From Armigeres subalbatus (taxonomy: Eukaryota > Arthropoda > Insecta > Diptera > Culicidae), in assembly GCF_024139115.2 (NCBI RefSeq), contig NC_085139.1, forward strand, positions 68,739,203 to 68,803,202: DNA of 64,000 nt, in the 5' to 3' direction. The translations under genes were made by a program, and so were the position numbers. Numbering within the stretch: the stretch's first letter is position 1; each line of letters starts with the position of its first letter. Positions 45,141-55,941 of this stretch are shown one piece after another. Under the pieces are notes generated by a model. That model searched no databases and had not been told where the DNA came from. It was given only the letters and a program-made list of their open reading frames with translations.

Positions 45141-45373
45141 AGCTATTTCGGGCGAACAATGCAGAGTGACGAGACGAACGCATAAAGAAAACAGAACTGC
45201 GGAATAAAAATCCTATTCGACTAGATGCTGATCAGTACATTCAAAGTTAATTGCCTATATGCCGGGTATTAAGCCACCCGGAGTGGAAATTAATTACTAT
45301 GTCTGAAACTTGATTATGCATATGTACAACATGTGATAGATTTAGTTCGGAAAAGGTATTGGAGGGTAACCGC

Positions 45374-45444
45374 CCCTTCGGTGGGGTTTGATCCCACGAC
45401 CCCAGTTCGCATGACAGGTGCTTTCCCTACTAAGCTACGAAGGA
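45374..45444 (-). mobile_element. tRNA-like head of SINE, copy 1
   Basis: On the minus strand 71 nt fold like a tRNA: acceptor TCCTTCG/CGAAGGG, D-stem GCTT/AAGC, anticodon stem with one mismatch, T-stem GTGGG/CCCAC. The box A region is TAGCTTAGTAGG; box B (GGATCAAACCC) departs from the GGTTCGANNCC consensus. Repetition with flanking sequence shows it is a SINE rather than a tRNA gene. Confidence 0.7.
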
Positions 45445-45866
45445 CCTCCGTCGTCCACCGCAGCTTAGCGGGTACTGATGAAACCAAATTCCAGCACCAG
45501 GTACCAGCCGATCTCTCGCAATACATTTTCAGAACTAACTCTCTCAAATGTATTTTTGTACACATCATGTCAACCAAGTAGGATGAGTATTTAGTATTGT
45601 CCGGCTCCTACACACTTGCTTCATCAGCAACGGCGCTCAATGAAGTAGGGTTGTGTGTGAGGTGTGCCAGTTTGGTCGTCAGATCCCAACACGACCACAC
45701 AAGCGAAGAGAGATCGCCACTCGAGATCAGTACATTCAAAGTTAATTGCCTATATGCCGGGTATTAAGCCACCCGGAGTGGAAATTAATTACTATGTCTG
45801 AAACTTGATTATGCATATGTACAACATGTGATAGATTTAGTTCGGAAAAGGTATTGGAGGTAACCG

Positions 45867-45937
45867 CCCCTTCGGTGAGGTTTGATCCACGACCCCAGTT
45901 CGCATGACAGGTGCTTTCCCTACTAAGCTACGAAGGA
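45867..45937 (-). mobile_element. tRNA-like head of SINE, copy 2
   Basis: Same as copy 1, with base losses and a substitution in the T arm (GTGGATCAAACCTCAC), which would disturb the fold and box B. Otherwise the copies and flanks are nearly identical, so the duplication is recent. Confidence 0.68.
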
Positions 45938-46592
45938 CCTCCGTCGTCCACCGCAGCTTAGCGGGTACTGATGAAACCAAATTCCCAGCACCAGGTACCA
46001 GCCAATCTCTCGGAATTTGGTTTTCATCAGTGCCCTTACCGGATAGTTTTCATGCTTGAAAACTTACTGATGTCGCTCAGATTAGAAATTTAGGGACAGT
46101 AAACGTCGATAGAAACCCTTCCGTACGCGATTGTATATGAGCAAATTTAACCACCTTCCTTTTGCCAGTGGAGAGATATCAGCGAGGACTAACACCCCTC
46201 TACTGGTACTCACCATTCGTGGAACCTCAAGACCAGGATACATCTACTCCGGTTTCTTGAGGTGCCCCACCCGACCATACTATCACTCTCCTCTGCAGTA
46301 ATTTGGCTATTGGTCTTTTGTCCACACGGAGGCTCGCTGTAAGGCAACGTCTGTGTGAACTGGTCATTACCCTATCGCAGAAGATAGGAGACCGATCTTC
46401 CGAGATTTTACAGTAAATACAACAGCAAACAGCACGGCATCTCTAACTGTGGCTGCCCTAGCTACCGAGCTGAGAACAAAGTGCAGAATATAAAGGTCGA
46501 CTACTACTGCTACTCGGAGGCGAGTGGAATCCTCCAACAGAAGAGAAGGGTCTAACGCCGAAATCACATAAAGAAATCGAATCTGCACAAAC

Positions 46593-47505
46593 ATGCCTAC
46601 TCAGCCATTACCAGCAGCAGAAGACGTTTCTGCTATTCTCCACGATATGCCCTCTGAGCCAGAGTCCATCCGTCTCGAAGTCCAGATTTCGAAGATTGAG
46701 AATGATCTGTTAAAAAGGCGACGGAACACCCAATCTGATTTCGCTTCAACCGCTGCTCAACCACCTATGTCTCTTTCTAGCTCCTCTGCATCCATCGCAA
46801 CCACGAGAGGCGATTTCATCACTACTTCTCCCGCTCCCCAGACCTCGCAAAGCCTCAAAAAGACTTCAAAAGACTCCCTGACCTCGCAAAACCTCGCAAA
46901 GCCTCAGAGTTGTAGAAAAACCTTCGCACTAGAAGTCCATCATACAACACATTTTGAAATTCAGATTCTGGAATGAGTTTTTGACAAACTACTAAATGAT
47001 CGAACGCAAATTACTAAATGATCGATAACATCCTTGTCTTCAACTCGTACGTACACATTCCGTCTGCTGCCGCCTTCTAAGTACAAAAAACAAACCTCAC
47101 TACTGCAACCCATGCACCGTCGCCTGATTCGGGAGCCGGAGTGCCTTCGGACCAGAAGCTTTACCCCAGCTTTGTCAGACTAAGACCGGAGTATGTATGT
47201 AAAGTAGGTTCAAATATCCGGCACTCTGTTGCGATATGGACCCTTCGGGAGATCCCCTTTGATCTCCTCCAGATTAGGGAAAATCTCACAGTCGTAAATG
47301 TCCAACTCCGAGAAAGCATTCCCATCGGCGTAGTGAATGATTACCTCCCCTGCGGAGCAATCTCCTGCATTAAGCAAAAAGGTGAGTAGTATCATTAGCG
47401 AGGTCCCCTCTCCCCTTCTACTTGTGGAGGACATGAACGCCCACCATCCGACCCACATAAGCTTATTTAGCCAATCTGGCCGGAATAAACTATTTTATTA
47501 AAACC
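46593..47505 (+). pseudogene. LINE remnant: possible ORF1 start and APE fragment
   Basis: An ATG frame at 46,593-46,976 (127 residues) is Ser/Thr/Gln-rich with a short charged heptad-like part (VQISKIENDLLKRRR); I do not recognise it with certainty. From about 47,190 the frame reads VAIWTLREIPFDL...LTVVNVQLRESIPIGVVNDYLPC and then, one frameshift later, PSPLLLVEDMNAHHP, like the GDFNAHHP site of Jockey/I-type nucleases with G changed to E. The fragment is dead. Confidence 0.6.
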
Positions 47506-50260
47506 ACTCAAATTACTTTGTTTTTGGTTATATCATATAAAAAAAATATCACATAAAAACAGTTTTAAGAATAACATCACCTTCATATACACCGAGCTCG
47601 CTCTTTACGCGGTTGATTTTCATTAATTTTTCGGTTACGACTTTCACGACTTTTTCAATTTTACCTAATTTTTCCTTGATTGTCATTCACAAGTCACAAC
47701 TTTCCTGGACGCCCTTTAGCAACTTTCTAAATAATAACAGAAAGACTTGTATTGTATTGGATTTATAAAGTGAATTTAACATCAGAGCTGTGAATAATCG
47801 ACAGTCACAGATACATTCATTTCAGTCGTTATAAATCATGAGTCATTTTTCCCCATGTTCCCCAGAATCTTGTAAATATGCGAAATATTTTGTTATATAC
47901 TATCATATAGTTAGTCGACATCTACACGCTTAGAAAGTGGGATGGTAAGTTCATCGCACCTGGAAATAATTGCATTTCACAGGAAAATCTCAAATTGTAT
48001 CACTTTCAAGACCCCAATTTTAAAATGGCGCAAATTTGCGCAAGATTTTATTCTAGCGGCTATGTACTGAAATATTACCGAATATTGTGAGTTTTTCATC
48101 TTTTTTTTTTATTCAAAAGTAACAACTATTGATTTCTCCATATATCTCAAAACAATCGATTTTTTCTATAAATTAAATATGTATAGACTACTATATTATC
48201 ACCATAATCATCATCGGTGATAATAATGTGAATTAAGGTTATACAAAATGAACATCGAAATAATTAATTTCATGCTATGAAAAAGTAAGCCGCAAAAATT
48301 AAAATGATGGTTAAAAACCGCAAAGTTTCAAAGAGCGTAGCTGTCAAAATACCATTGCAAATAAAAAAAATGTATACGGATAGCAGGTCCCACACTATTC
48401 AACTATTTTTTACATATTTTTGCACTACGAAAAAGCCATTTTTCAAAAATCAACTTTATTCCGGCTAGATTGGTAAAATGTGCGACGTGGGGTACTCGGT
48501 ACTTTCAAGGAGGCCGATCTCGTTCCCCTCAATTATGACACCCCTACCTTTTTCAACGGCCACTCGGCCACCGCCATTGATGTTTGATTAAAATGGAAGG
48601 TTACCCCTGATCTCTAGCCGAATCTAGGTTACTGCGAAGGCCTCCGCTGTTACTAAGAGACCTCGATGGCGTTATGATGCCGCTGACAGGAAAATCATTT
48701 AATGGCAACCCGACTAGCAGAAAATAACTTAAACTTAACACAATTTTAACATATTGTGATCTTTATAACTTGTTCTTAGTAGTAATTATCTTTCAAATGT
48801 TGTAACAGGATTTTAACATAATAAGATTTGAAAAATGCTTAATACCGAACTGCCCAACAGTAGGCAATTAAAATAGATGTAGCAAAGTCTCCTGCCATAC
48901 AGTGTTGTCCTACACTCAGTGCGAAAAAATGTGCTCTATGATTTTACTCCATCTAAACGATGTGAAACGCTCCGATCGGTTTCTATAAGCAAGCGGCTTA
49001 AGCGCCACCTTCTGTTTCCGAAGGACCGCTAGCTCGTTTAATTTCGCCCGGATGAGACTGCCTATTCAGGGCAGGTCTTATTTCAACCAGAACCGAAGTT
49101 AACACTCCGACACACAAAATAGATCGTAGGCAATTAACCAAGTTCAAATTCTTCGACTTCAATGTCGGACTTAATCTAGGAAAAATATATACAACCCTCG
49201 ATGTTCTACCAATCAGGGAAAAGCTTAGCTTAAAGTAGGAATAAACCAGTCAGTAAATAGTTCAATTTATTACGTGACGTTTGATTGTGTAGTGTAATTC
49301 TAAATTGGAAGTAATTAAAGCAATTTACAATTCCACGATCGCGAATTTCAATTGATCGAATCCTATTTATTATTGCAGCTAGTTTATTTGATTCAAGAAA
49401 ACCTAAGCTAACCCTGTGACGTCACGCAATCTCTAAATTTATCCCTTATTTGATAGATCGTGAGCTACTTGGACAGTTCTGACCTGATCGGCGGGGCTTT
49501 TGACGGATTCCCGCTGCGGACGTCCCACGGAGTTGAAAAAACAGGAGCTCGGCTCGTTTCTCGTGGCAAAATTGGCCCAACGGTACTCCTGGTCGTCACC
49601 AGAGTTCGTTGCGGGTTACTTCCAAGTAACCGGTCGGAACAACCCACGTGACTCGCGCGCAGGTTCGAATCTCGGGGTATAGATGTCCCCTAGCGAAGTG
49701 GAGTGCCACCGGTCATAATAATTCGGCTATTCCCCGCGGCTTATTGGCTAGCGAGATCACAATCGTACTCTACGACGGGTGTTACTCGACCTTCAAACAA
49801 CCTTGGTCAAGTTTCACTTGAGCTCCGGACGGATCCTTGATCCCAGACTAACCGCCCACGTTGTTTGGGCTTCACTGTCCTATACAACGCAGATAATCTT
49901 ATTCATCTTTGCTCACAATGGTGGATTATTTAGGCTTACCTGAATTACAAATGATTTAATGTTCAATTATTCGAACTCGTATCTCAAAACTTTTGAAATT
50001 TCACTCCGACAAATAACCAACTTTTTGATTCAAAGCACTCCACAATTGTGAATATCGCCCGACACGATCCCGATTGGTTTTTACCTAATCTCTGCTGCGC
50101 AATTTCTACCCATTGGTTGAATAGAGAAAGATATTCTCTAAATCGTCAAACTATTTCAAAAGAAGTCCTTGGAAAATTCTCTACGACGCAATTTAATATT
50201 TAATACGCAATAGATTCCAATTTTGAAATCTTGCTAGGTGATTTGCTACTTCACAACTAG
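47506..50260. other. Unassigned; no gene recognised
   Basis: AT-rich to about 48,470, then alternating GC-richer blocks (48,480-48,720, 48,960-49,100, 49,455-49,880). The last has short frames on both strands and reads like LTR or UTR sequence, but I cannot find a partner repeat or protein motif. Confidence 0.4.
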
Positions 50261-50395
50261 GTGGCGTGCCTTCGGTTCTTGTATCGGAATAAACTTAAAG
50301 TTCCAAAGTTGTTTACAGCATGGCAGAAAAAGTATGATACCGACGGCTTCATACTTACGCATGAATACAAACGCATAAAACTGGATTCACACCAG
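50261..50395 (+). other. Exon-like open segment with splice-like borders
   Basis: A 45-codon open stretch between TTGCTACTTCACAACTAG and CACACCAG/GTATGT, matching an acceptor and a strong donor. The encoded LYRNKLKVPKLFTAWQKKY... peptide looks protein-like (mixed charge and aromatics) but I do not recognise a family. It might be a host exon or part of an unknown transposon. Confidence 0.25.
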
Positions 50396-50473
50396 GTATG
50401 TTTCATAATTTTTATCATTTTATCGATTGAGTTGTTACAGATGTTACAGTTTTAACTAAGTAAGTGTAACCAA

Positions 50474-50710
50474 TAGAAGGATATTTGAATTTTCTAAATG
50501 TCATGTCAAACTGTAAAAAGAATGCACGCCAGGGCAACAGGAGCGCGCGCGCTGAAAATACACTCCAGGGGGGCATCCAGAAACCACGTGGTCATATTTT
50601 TGAAGATTTTCAACCCCCCCCCTCCCCCCATGTGGCTTATCGTGGTCATTTGGCAGACCCCCCCCCTCCCCCCTATGACCACGTGGTTTTTTTCAAGCAC
50701 AAAAATTAAA
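50474..50710 (+). mobile_element. CCACGTGG hairpin repeat, copy 1
   Basis: The arm (AAGGATATTTGAATTTTCTA through GCGCGCGCGCTGAAAATACACT) leads to a hairpin bounded by AAACCACGTGGTCATA and TATGACCACGTGGTTT. The hairpin core holds CCCCCTCCCCCCATGTGGC and ATCGTGGTCATTTGG. Matches copy 2 at 62,010-62,217 in inverse except for core orientation. Confidence 0.78.
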
Positions 50711-51465
50711 AAAAAACCTTGTGTAACTAAAACATATGGTTAATCCAATCAATTTTGAAGATGGACAATTTCAATTGATTCAAAATTAAAGTAATCCCAG
50801 CATGAAAATTATAAATTTTCATGAAGTCAAAAATTTTGATTATGTTATCATGTTGTAATGTGTATCAGGTATTAGGATATCTAGAACTCGCACACCTTCA
50901 ATGCTTCAGGAGGATACAAAAAAAAATGTGGGCTCGCGAATATCTTATAGAAATTTCGAGAAAAGTGTTTTTTTAAATAACTATAAACTGCCCATGATCG
51001 CATATTTGTAACACTCGCATTTTTGTTCATTTTGTAGAAAGCCTGTGAATCGTTCAGAGTGCTCAATTTACTGCATTTAATCACACAACAGTAAAATAGG
51101 CTTTACTATCTTGCTTATCTATGGTAAGCTGGAATTGATTTAGATTGTGGGTAGGATTGACAAACGATTTATAAAATCAACCAAAATGCAAAAGACCGCA
51201 TCGTGCTTTCGTGCTGTGCGGTTCTTTCTCTCTTTGCGGAAGGAAGTTTTTAATACTACCCGAAGCTATTTTAATTTCAACGGTGCTTCTTAGCGCTATT
51301 TGTACCCACTGATCCCGTTACGATCTTTGCAAGGACCCGTGCCTTCGTTTTACGTTGGACCCGTTTGCGGAAGTAAAATTCCGACAAGCGGTGGTAATCC
51401 TGCAGGGACACCGTTCTGGGAAAAACCTCTTAGAAGGTCACGTCTCCACGCTCAGCAATGAGTAT

Positions 51466-52770
51466 TAACAAAAACAAGAGGAAGGGGAGTCTCTGAATTC
51501 TCCGCTTCCTTCAAAGAAACAAGGTTTCAAGACCGTCCTGCCCAAGCGCGGAAAAATAGAAGGAAGCTGGAGAATTCAGATATTCCTTCTAACTCTAATA
51601 TCGGAAATAATTCTTCTCCAATCGAACTGAGCAATCAGTTCGATTTGATTAATGATGAAATTGAGCAAATCAGATCTACCTCTAGCCCAGGTGATTCGAT
51701 TCATGCGAAAAAAGCAAAGGATTCCGCCAATTGTGGTATCTGTTGCCGAGTTTTCTGGCTTCCGGAATGAGATTTTGAGTAACCTTCAGGGGATCAAGGT
51801 TTCATTTCAGATTGCTAGGAAGGGTGACTGCCGCGTTTTGCCGGGATCGCTTTGACGATCGCAAACGTCTTCTTCACTATTTAACTGAGAAGCGCCATAA
51901 ATTCTTCACATACGACGACAAAACTGAGCGATTGTTCAAAGTCGTCTTGAAAGGTCTCCCCAGTGATGACAAATCACTGGATGAGATTAAAATTGAAATT
52001 TCTCAATTACTTGGATTTTCACCAGTCCAAGTAATTAAGATGAAAAAGAAATCCCATTCTGGTACTTCCCAGAGGGGCATTTCTCAAGAATTTTATTTAG
52101 TTCATTTTAACAAAAGTGAACTAAATAATATGAAAAAGTTTGGAAAAGGCCTGTATTATGTCTCATGTCCGTGTTACATGGGAACATTTCCGCAGGCCTG
52201 GGGAAATTTCCAAAACCCTACCCAGTGCCGTAAGTGCCAAAAGTGGGGTCATGGAACCAAACATTGTCACATGGATGCTAAATGCATGATTTGTGGTGGA
52301 ACCTCTCACGCCAAGGACGCATGTCCTGTGAGAGAAGATTCCAAAATTGATGACGGGAAATTCCAATCGGATCCCAGATTCGACGGGTAGAAATTTTTCA
52401 AACGCTCAAATTTCGAAACCGGTTACCGGTCGAGCAATTCATACCCACCACAATTCACAAACAAATTTTGCCGCTCGTCAACGGGTAGCAAGCACTTCAG
52501 TAAATTCCAATTTTTCCAATGTACCTACGTATGCAAACATCGCTGCTGGTAGACCAAATTTCTCTTCTCAAAATGAGGTTTATACCCATGTCTCAACGGA
52601 AAATAACGGTCATGTTGCCGATTCAGGTAGCATGACTGCTTCCGTTTTTGATTTTTTAACTGAACAATTGCATCACATGATTGATGCAATGTTCAAAGCA
52701 AATACCATTCCTGAAGCTGTTCAGGTTGGTATAAAGTACACACAAAAAATTGTTATCGGACTCCGTTTCA
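51466..52770 (+). pseudogene. Juan-like ORF1 (gag-like nucleic-acid-binding protein)
   Basis: Degenerate start at about 51,466 with several frameshifts to 51,860. The frame 51,860-52,390 then gives TERLFKVVLKGLPSDDKSLDEI and LVHFNKSELNNMKKF, followed by zinc knuckles CRKCQKWGHGTKHC and CMICGGTSHAKDAC. After one more frameshift the C-terminal part (52,347-52,784) is Asn/Ser-rich. In Jockey-type LINEs this protein packages the RNA. Confidence 0.83.
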
Positions 52771-55225
52771 ATGGATCCAAATAATTGTGTGAAAGTTCTA
52801 AATTGGAATGCCCGCTCTCTTAAGGGTAAGGAAGATGAATTATTCAACTTCCTTTCAGTTCATAATGTGCATATTGCCATTATAACTGAAACGTATTTAA
52901 AACCAGGACTCTCCATTAAAAGAGATCCAAACTATTTTATCTACAGAAATGATCGTCTTGACAGCGCCTGTGGTGGGGTCGCCATTGTCATTAATAGACG
53001 TATCAAACATAAATTATTTTCTTCATTTGAAACCAAAGTTTTTGAAACCTTAGGAGTTTCTGTTGAAACAAATTTTGGACAATTTTCCTTCATTGCAGCC
53101 TACTTGCCTTTTCAATGCAATGGGCAGCAAAAGAATTTGTTGAAAGCTGATCTTCAAATTCTGGCTCGCAACAAATCAAAATTCTTCGTAATTGGTGACT
53201 TCAATGCCAAACACCGTTCATGGAATAATGCTCAAAGCAATTCCAATGGTAAAATTTTATTTGAAGATTGTTCTGCGGGATATTATACTATTCAATATCC
53301 CAATGGACCAACTTGTTTTTCTTCCAGTCGAAATCCTTCTACAATTGATTTAGTTTTAACGGATTCAAGTCAGCTGTGTGGCCAATTGGTAACTCATGCT
53401 GACTTTGACTCTGATCACCTTCCTGTGACATTTGAAATCTCACAAGAAGCCATTTATAATCCAATCAGCTCTACTTTTAATTATCATAGAGCTGATTGGG
53501 ATTCTCTCAAAAACGTATATCGATAGGAATTTTGATGTTGATATTCCTCTCGATACCAAAAGTGATATTGATAATGCTCTCGTATCTTTGACAAATTTAA
53601 TTGTCGAAGCCAGAGGCATTGCAATTCCGAAATGTGAAGTTAAATTCAACTCCATTATTATTGACGACGATCTTCAGCTACTGATCCGTCTTAAAAATGT
53701 GAGAAGAAGGCAATACCAAAGAACTCGCGATCCCGCGTTGAAAGTTATTTGGCGAAATTTGCAAAATGAAATTAAAAAACGTTTCGCTATTCTGAGAAAT
53801 ACCAACTTTGAGAATAATGTCTCGAAGTTGGATCCCAGTTCGAAACCCTTTTGGAAATTAACAAAAATTCTTAAAAAACCTCAAAAGCCAATTCCAGCGC
53901 TTAAAGAGGAAATAAAATTTTATTAACAAATGGCGAAAAGGCTCAAAACTTGCTCAGCAGTTCGAGAGTGCCCATAATTTTAGTCTAGGTCTCACTAGTC
54001 CAATTGAGGATCAGGTTACACGGAGCTTCGAAGACATTCTCAATCAAGAGAATGTTTTTGACCCTTCGTTGGGAACCAATTTGGATGAAGTGAGATCTAT
54101 TACTAGAAACTTTAAAAATATAGAAAGCCCAGGGTGATGATGGTATTTTCTACATACTTATCAAAAACTTCCTGAGAGCTCTTTATCCTTTTGGTTAATT
54201 TATTTAACAAATGTTTTCAATTGGCATACTTTCCAGATAAATGGAAAAACGCCAAAGTTGTTCCAATTTTGAAGCCGGACAAAAATCCAGCTGAGGCTTC
54301 TAGTTATCGCTTAATCAGTTTGCTTTCTTAAATAAGCAAACTGTTTGAAATATTATTTTAAATAGAATGATGGTTCATATTAATGACAATTCTATTTTTG
54401 CTGATGAGCAATTTGGTTTTCGCCATGGGCATTCAACCACTCATCAGTTATTAAGAGTTACGAACTTAATTCGGCTCAACAAATCTGAAGGATATTCGAC
54501 TGGAGTTGCTCTTCTTGATATAGAGAAAGCATTTGACAGTGTTTGGCATGAAGGCTTGATTGTAAAATTGATGAATTTTAATTTTCCTCTGTACATCATT
54601 AAACTGATCCAAAATTATTTATCAGATCGCTCGCTGCAGGTAAACTATCAGAATACTAAATCTGATAGATTACCTGTAAGGGCTAGTGTCCCCAAGGCAG
54701 CATACTGGGGCCCATATTGTATAACATTTTTACTTCTGACTTACCTGATTTACCACCAGGGTGTCAAAAATCTTTGTTTGCAGATGACACGGGCCTTTCA
54801 GCCAAAGGGCGAAGCCTTCGTGTCATTTGTAGTAGATTGCCAAAAAGTTTGGATATTTTCTCCACTTACTTGCAAAAATGGAAAATTTCCCCGAATGCTT
54901 CCAAAACTCAGCTTATAATTTTCCCACATAAGCCGAGAGCTTCTTATTTGAAACCTTCTAGCAGACATATTGTCACTATGAATGGGGTTCCAATTAATTG
55001 GTCTAGCGAAGCTAAATATTTAGGACTTCTGCTAGATCAAAAATTAACTTTTAAAAATCACATTGAAGGCCTTCAAGCCAAATGTAACAAATATATTAAG
55101 TGTCTATATCTACTTATAAACAGAAAATCAAAACTTTGTCTTAAGCACAAACCTTTGATTTACAAAAAAAATTTTAGACCTGCCATGTTGTATGCTGTGC
55201 CAATATGGTCTAGTTGCTGAAATAC
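52771..55225 (+). pseudogene. Juan-like ORF2 (APE endonuclease and RT)
   Basis: ATG at 52,771. The nuclease has VLNWNARSLKGKEDEL, IITETYL (catalytic E), FVIGDFNAKHRSWN and SDHLPVTFE, and seems complete to about 53,520. Frameshifts at about 53,500 and 53,920-54,360 break the linker and RT front. The RT keeps FGFRHGHSTTHQ, VALLDIEKAFDSVWHE (first D), a damaged SVPQG region (read as ASVPKA), then LFADDTGLS in the next frame. Ends about 55,220-55,430 with a degenerate C-terminus. Confidence 0.87.
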
Positions 55226-55641
55226 CAAAAAGAAGGCACTTCAGAGGATTCAAAATAAAATTCTGAAAATGATTCTGAAGTTGCCTCCGTGGTATAGTAC
55301 CAATGAACTTCATAGAATTTCTAATATTGAGACATTGCAACAAATGTCCAACAAAATAATTTCCAATTTTAGACAAAAATCGTTGCAATCTTCTATTGCA
55401 ACGATTAACTCCTTGTACCCTTAGTATAAATTAGGTTAAGTTTAGTTTAAGTTGAAAATATTGTAATTCCTACATGGTTCAATTCAACCAGAGGAAAAAT
55501 TCTAACTGCCAGAGGCAATTGAAATGTATTAATAATAACTAAAAGCGTAACATAGCAAATAAGGATGATAGTGTTAAGAAAACACGGAACACCTAGTCTA
55601 AGAGATGAATGCATGTATTAGATAATTAGCAAATAAAAGTA

Positions 55642-55678
<37 letters not shown>

Positions 55679-55868
55679 AAAATGCAAATGTTACAAATAT
55701 GCGATCATGGGCAGTAAAGTTCATCTCAGTGATCCCTATAGATATAAGCTTAGAGTATTTGGGACCTTCCATAGCTCTGGAGCTACTGAAAATTCTTAAG
55801 ATATTAACCTCAGCGAAGCATCTGAACTGAACTTATACAATAAAAGGTTTATCAGAGAATCACAAAGT

Positions 55869-55928
55869 GTTTCCGGAGACGAGCCAGCCTCGGGCTGAAA
55901 GTCTCCTTAATAAAGACAAAAAAAAAAA
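55869..55928 (+). mobile_element. 60-bp 5'-truncated retroposon
   Basis: GTTTCCGGAGACGAG...AGTCTCC, TTAATAAAGAC, then a run of A, flanked by AGAATCACAAAGT on both sides (55,856-55,868 and 55,929-55,941). This is the extreme 3' end of a poly(A) LINE, probably a Jockey-type family. The visible part includes a CGGAGAC...GTCTCC hairpin. Confidence 0.82.
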
Positions 55929-55941
55929 AGAATCACAAAGT

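Larger units (their letters stand above)
45165..46185 (-). mobile_element. Dispersed repeat split by duplicated tRNA-SINE segment
   Basis: Flanking pieces (45,165-45,232 and 46,060-46,185) match a continuous stretch at 27,997-28,170 (AAACAGAACTG(C/T)GGAATAAAAATCC; CCACCTTCCTTTTGCCAGTGG). Between them lie two direct copies of a 290-bp SINE-like unit 495 bp apart. So the SINE unit inserted at GATGCTGAT and was then duplicated with about 205 bp of extra sequence. Confidence 0.7.
51193..55677 (+). mobile_element. Juan-like Jockey-clade LINE, full length but broken
   Basis: 4,485 bp flanked by the perfect 11-bp duplication CAAAATGCAAA (51,182-51,192 and 55,678-55,688) and ending in a run of about 33 A. 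It has a 5' UTR, ORF1 with zinc knuckles, ORF2 with APE and RT, and a 3' UTR with AATAAAAG. Wording of both ORFs corresponds to Juan elements of Aedes and Culex. Many frameshifts are present, yet both ends and the long A-tail are intact. Confidence 0.88.
50986..55715. mobile_element. Small TIR MITE split by the Juan-like LINE
   Basis: ACTGCCCATGATCGCATATT at 50,987-51,006 and its inverse at 55,695-55,714 flank the LINE. Without the LINE the element would be about 230 bp. The target duplication of the LINE lies within the right arm. Short and degenerate, class not determined. Confidence 0.55.

Noticed and set aside
45374..45444. A functional tRNA gene
   Set aside because: The cloverleaf is good but box B is off consensus, and the sequence is part of a duplicated SINE-like repeat.
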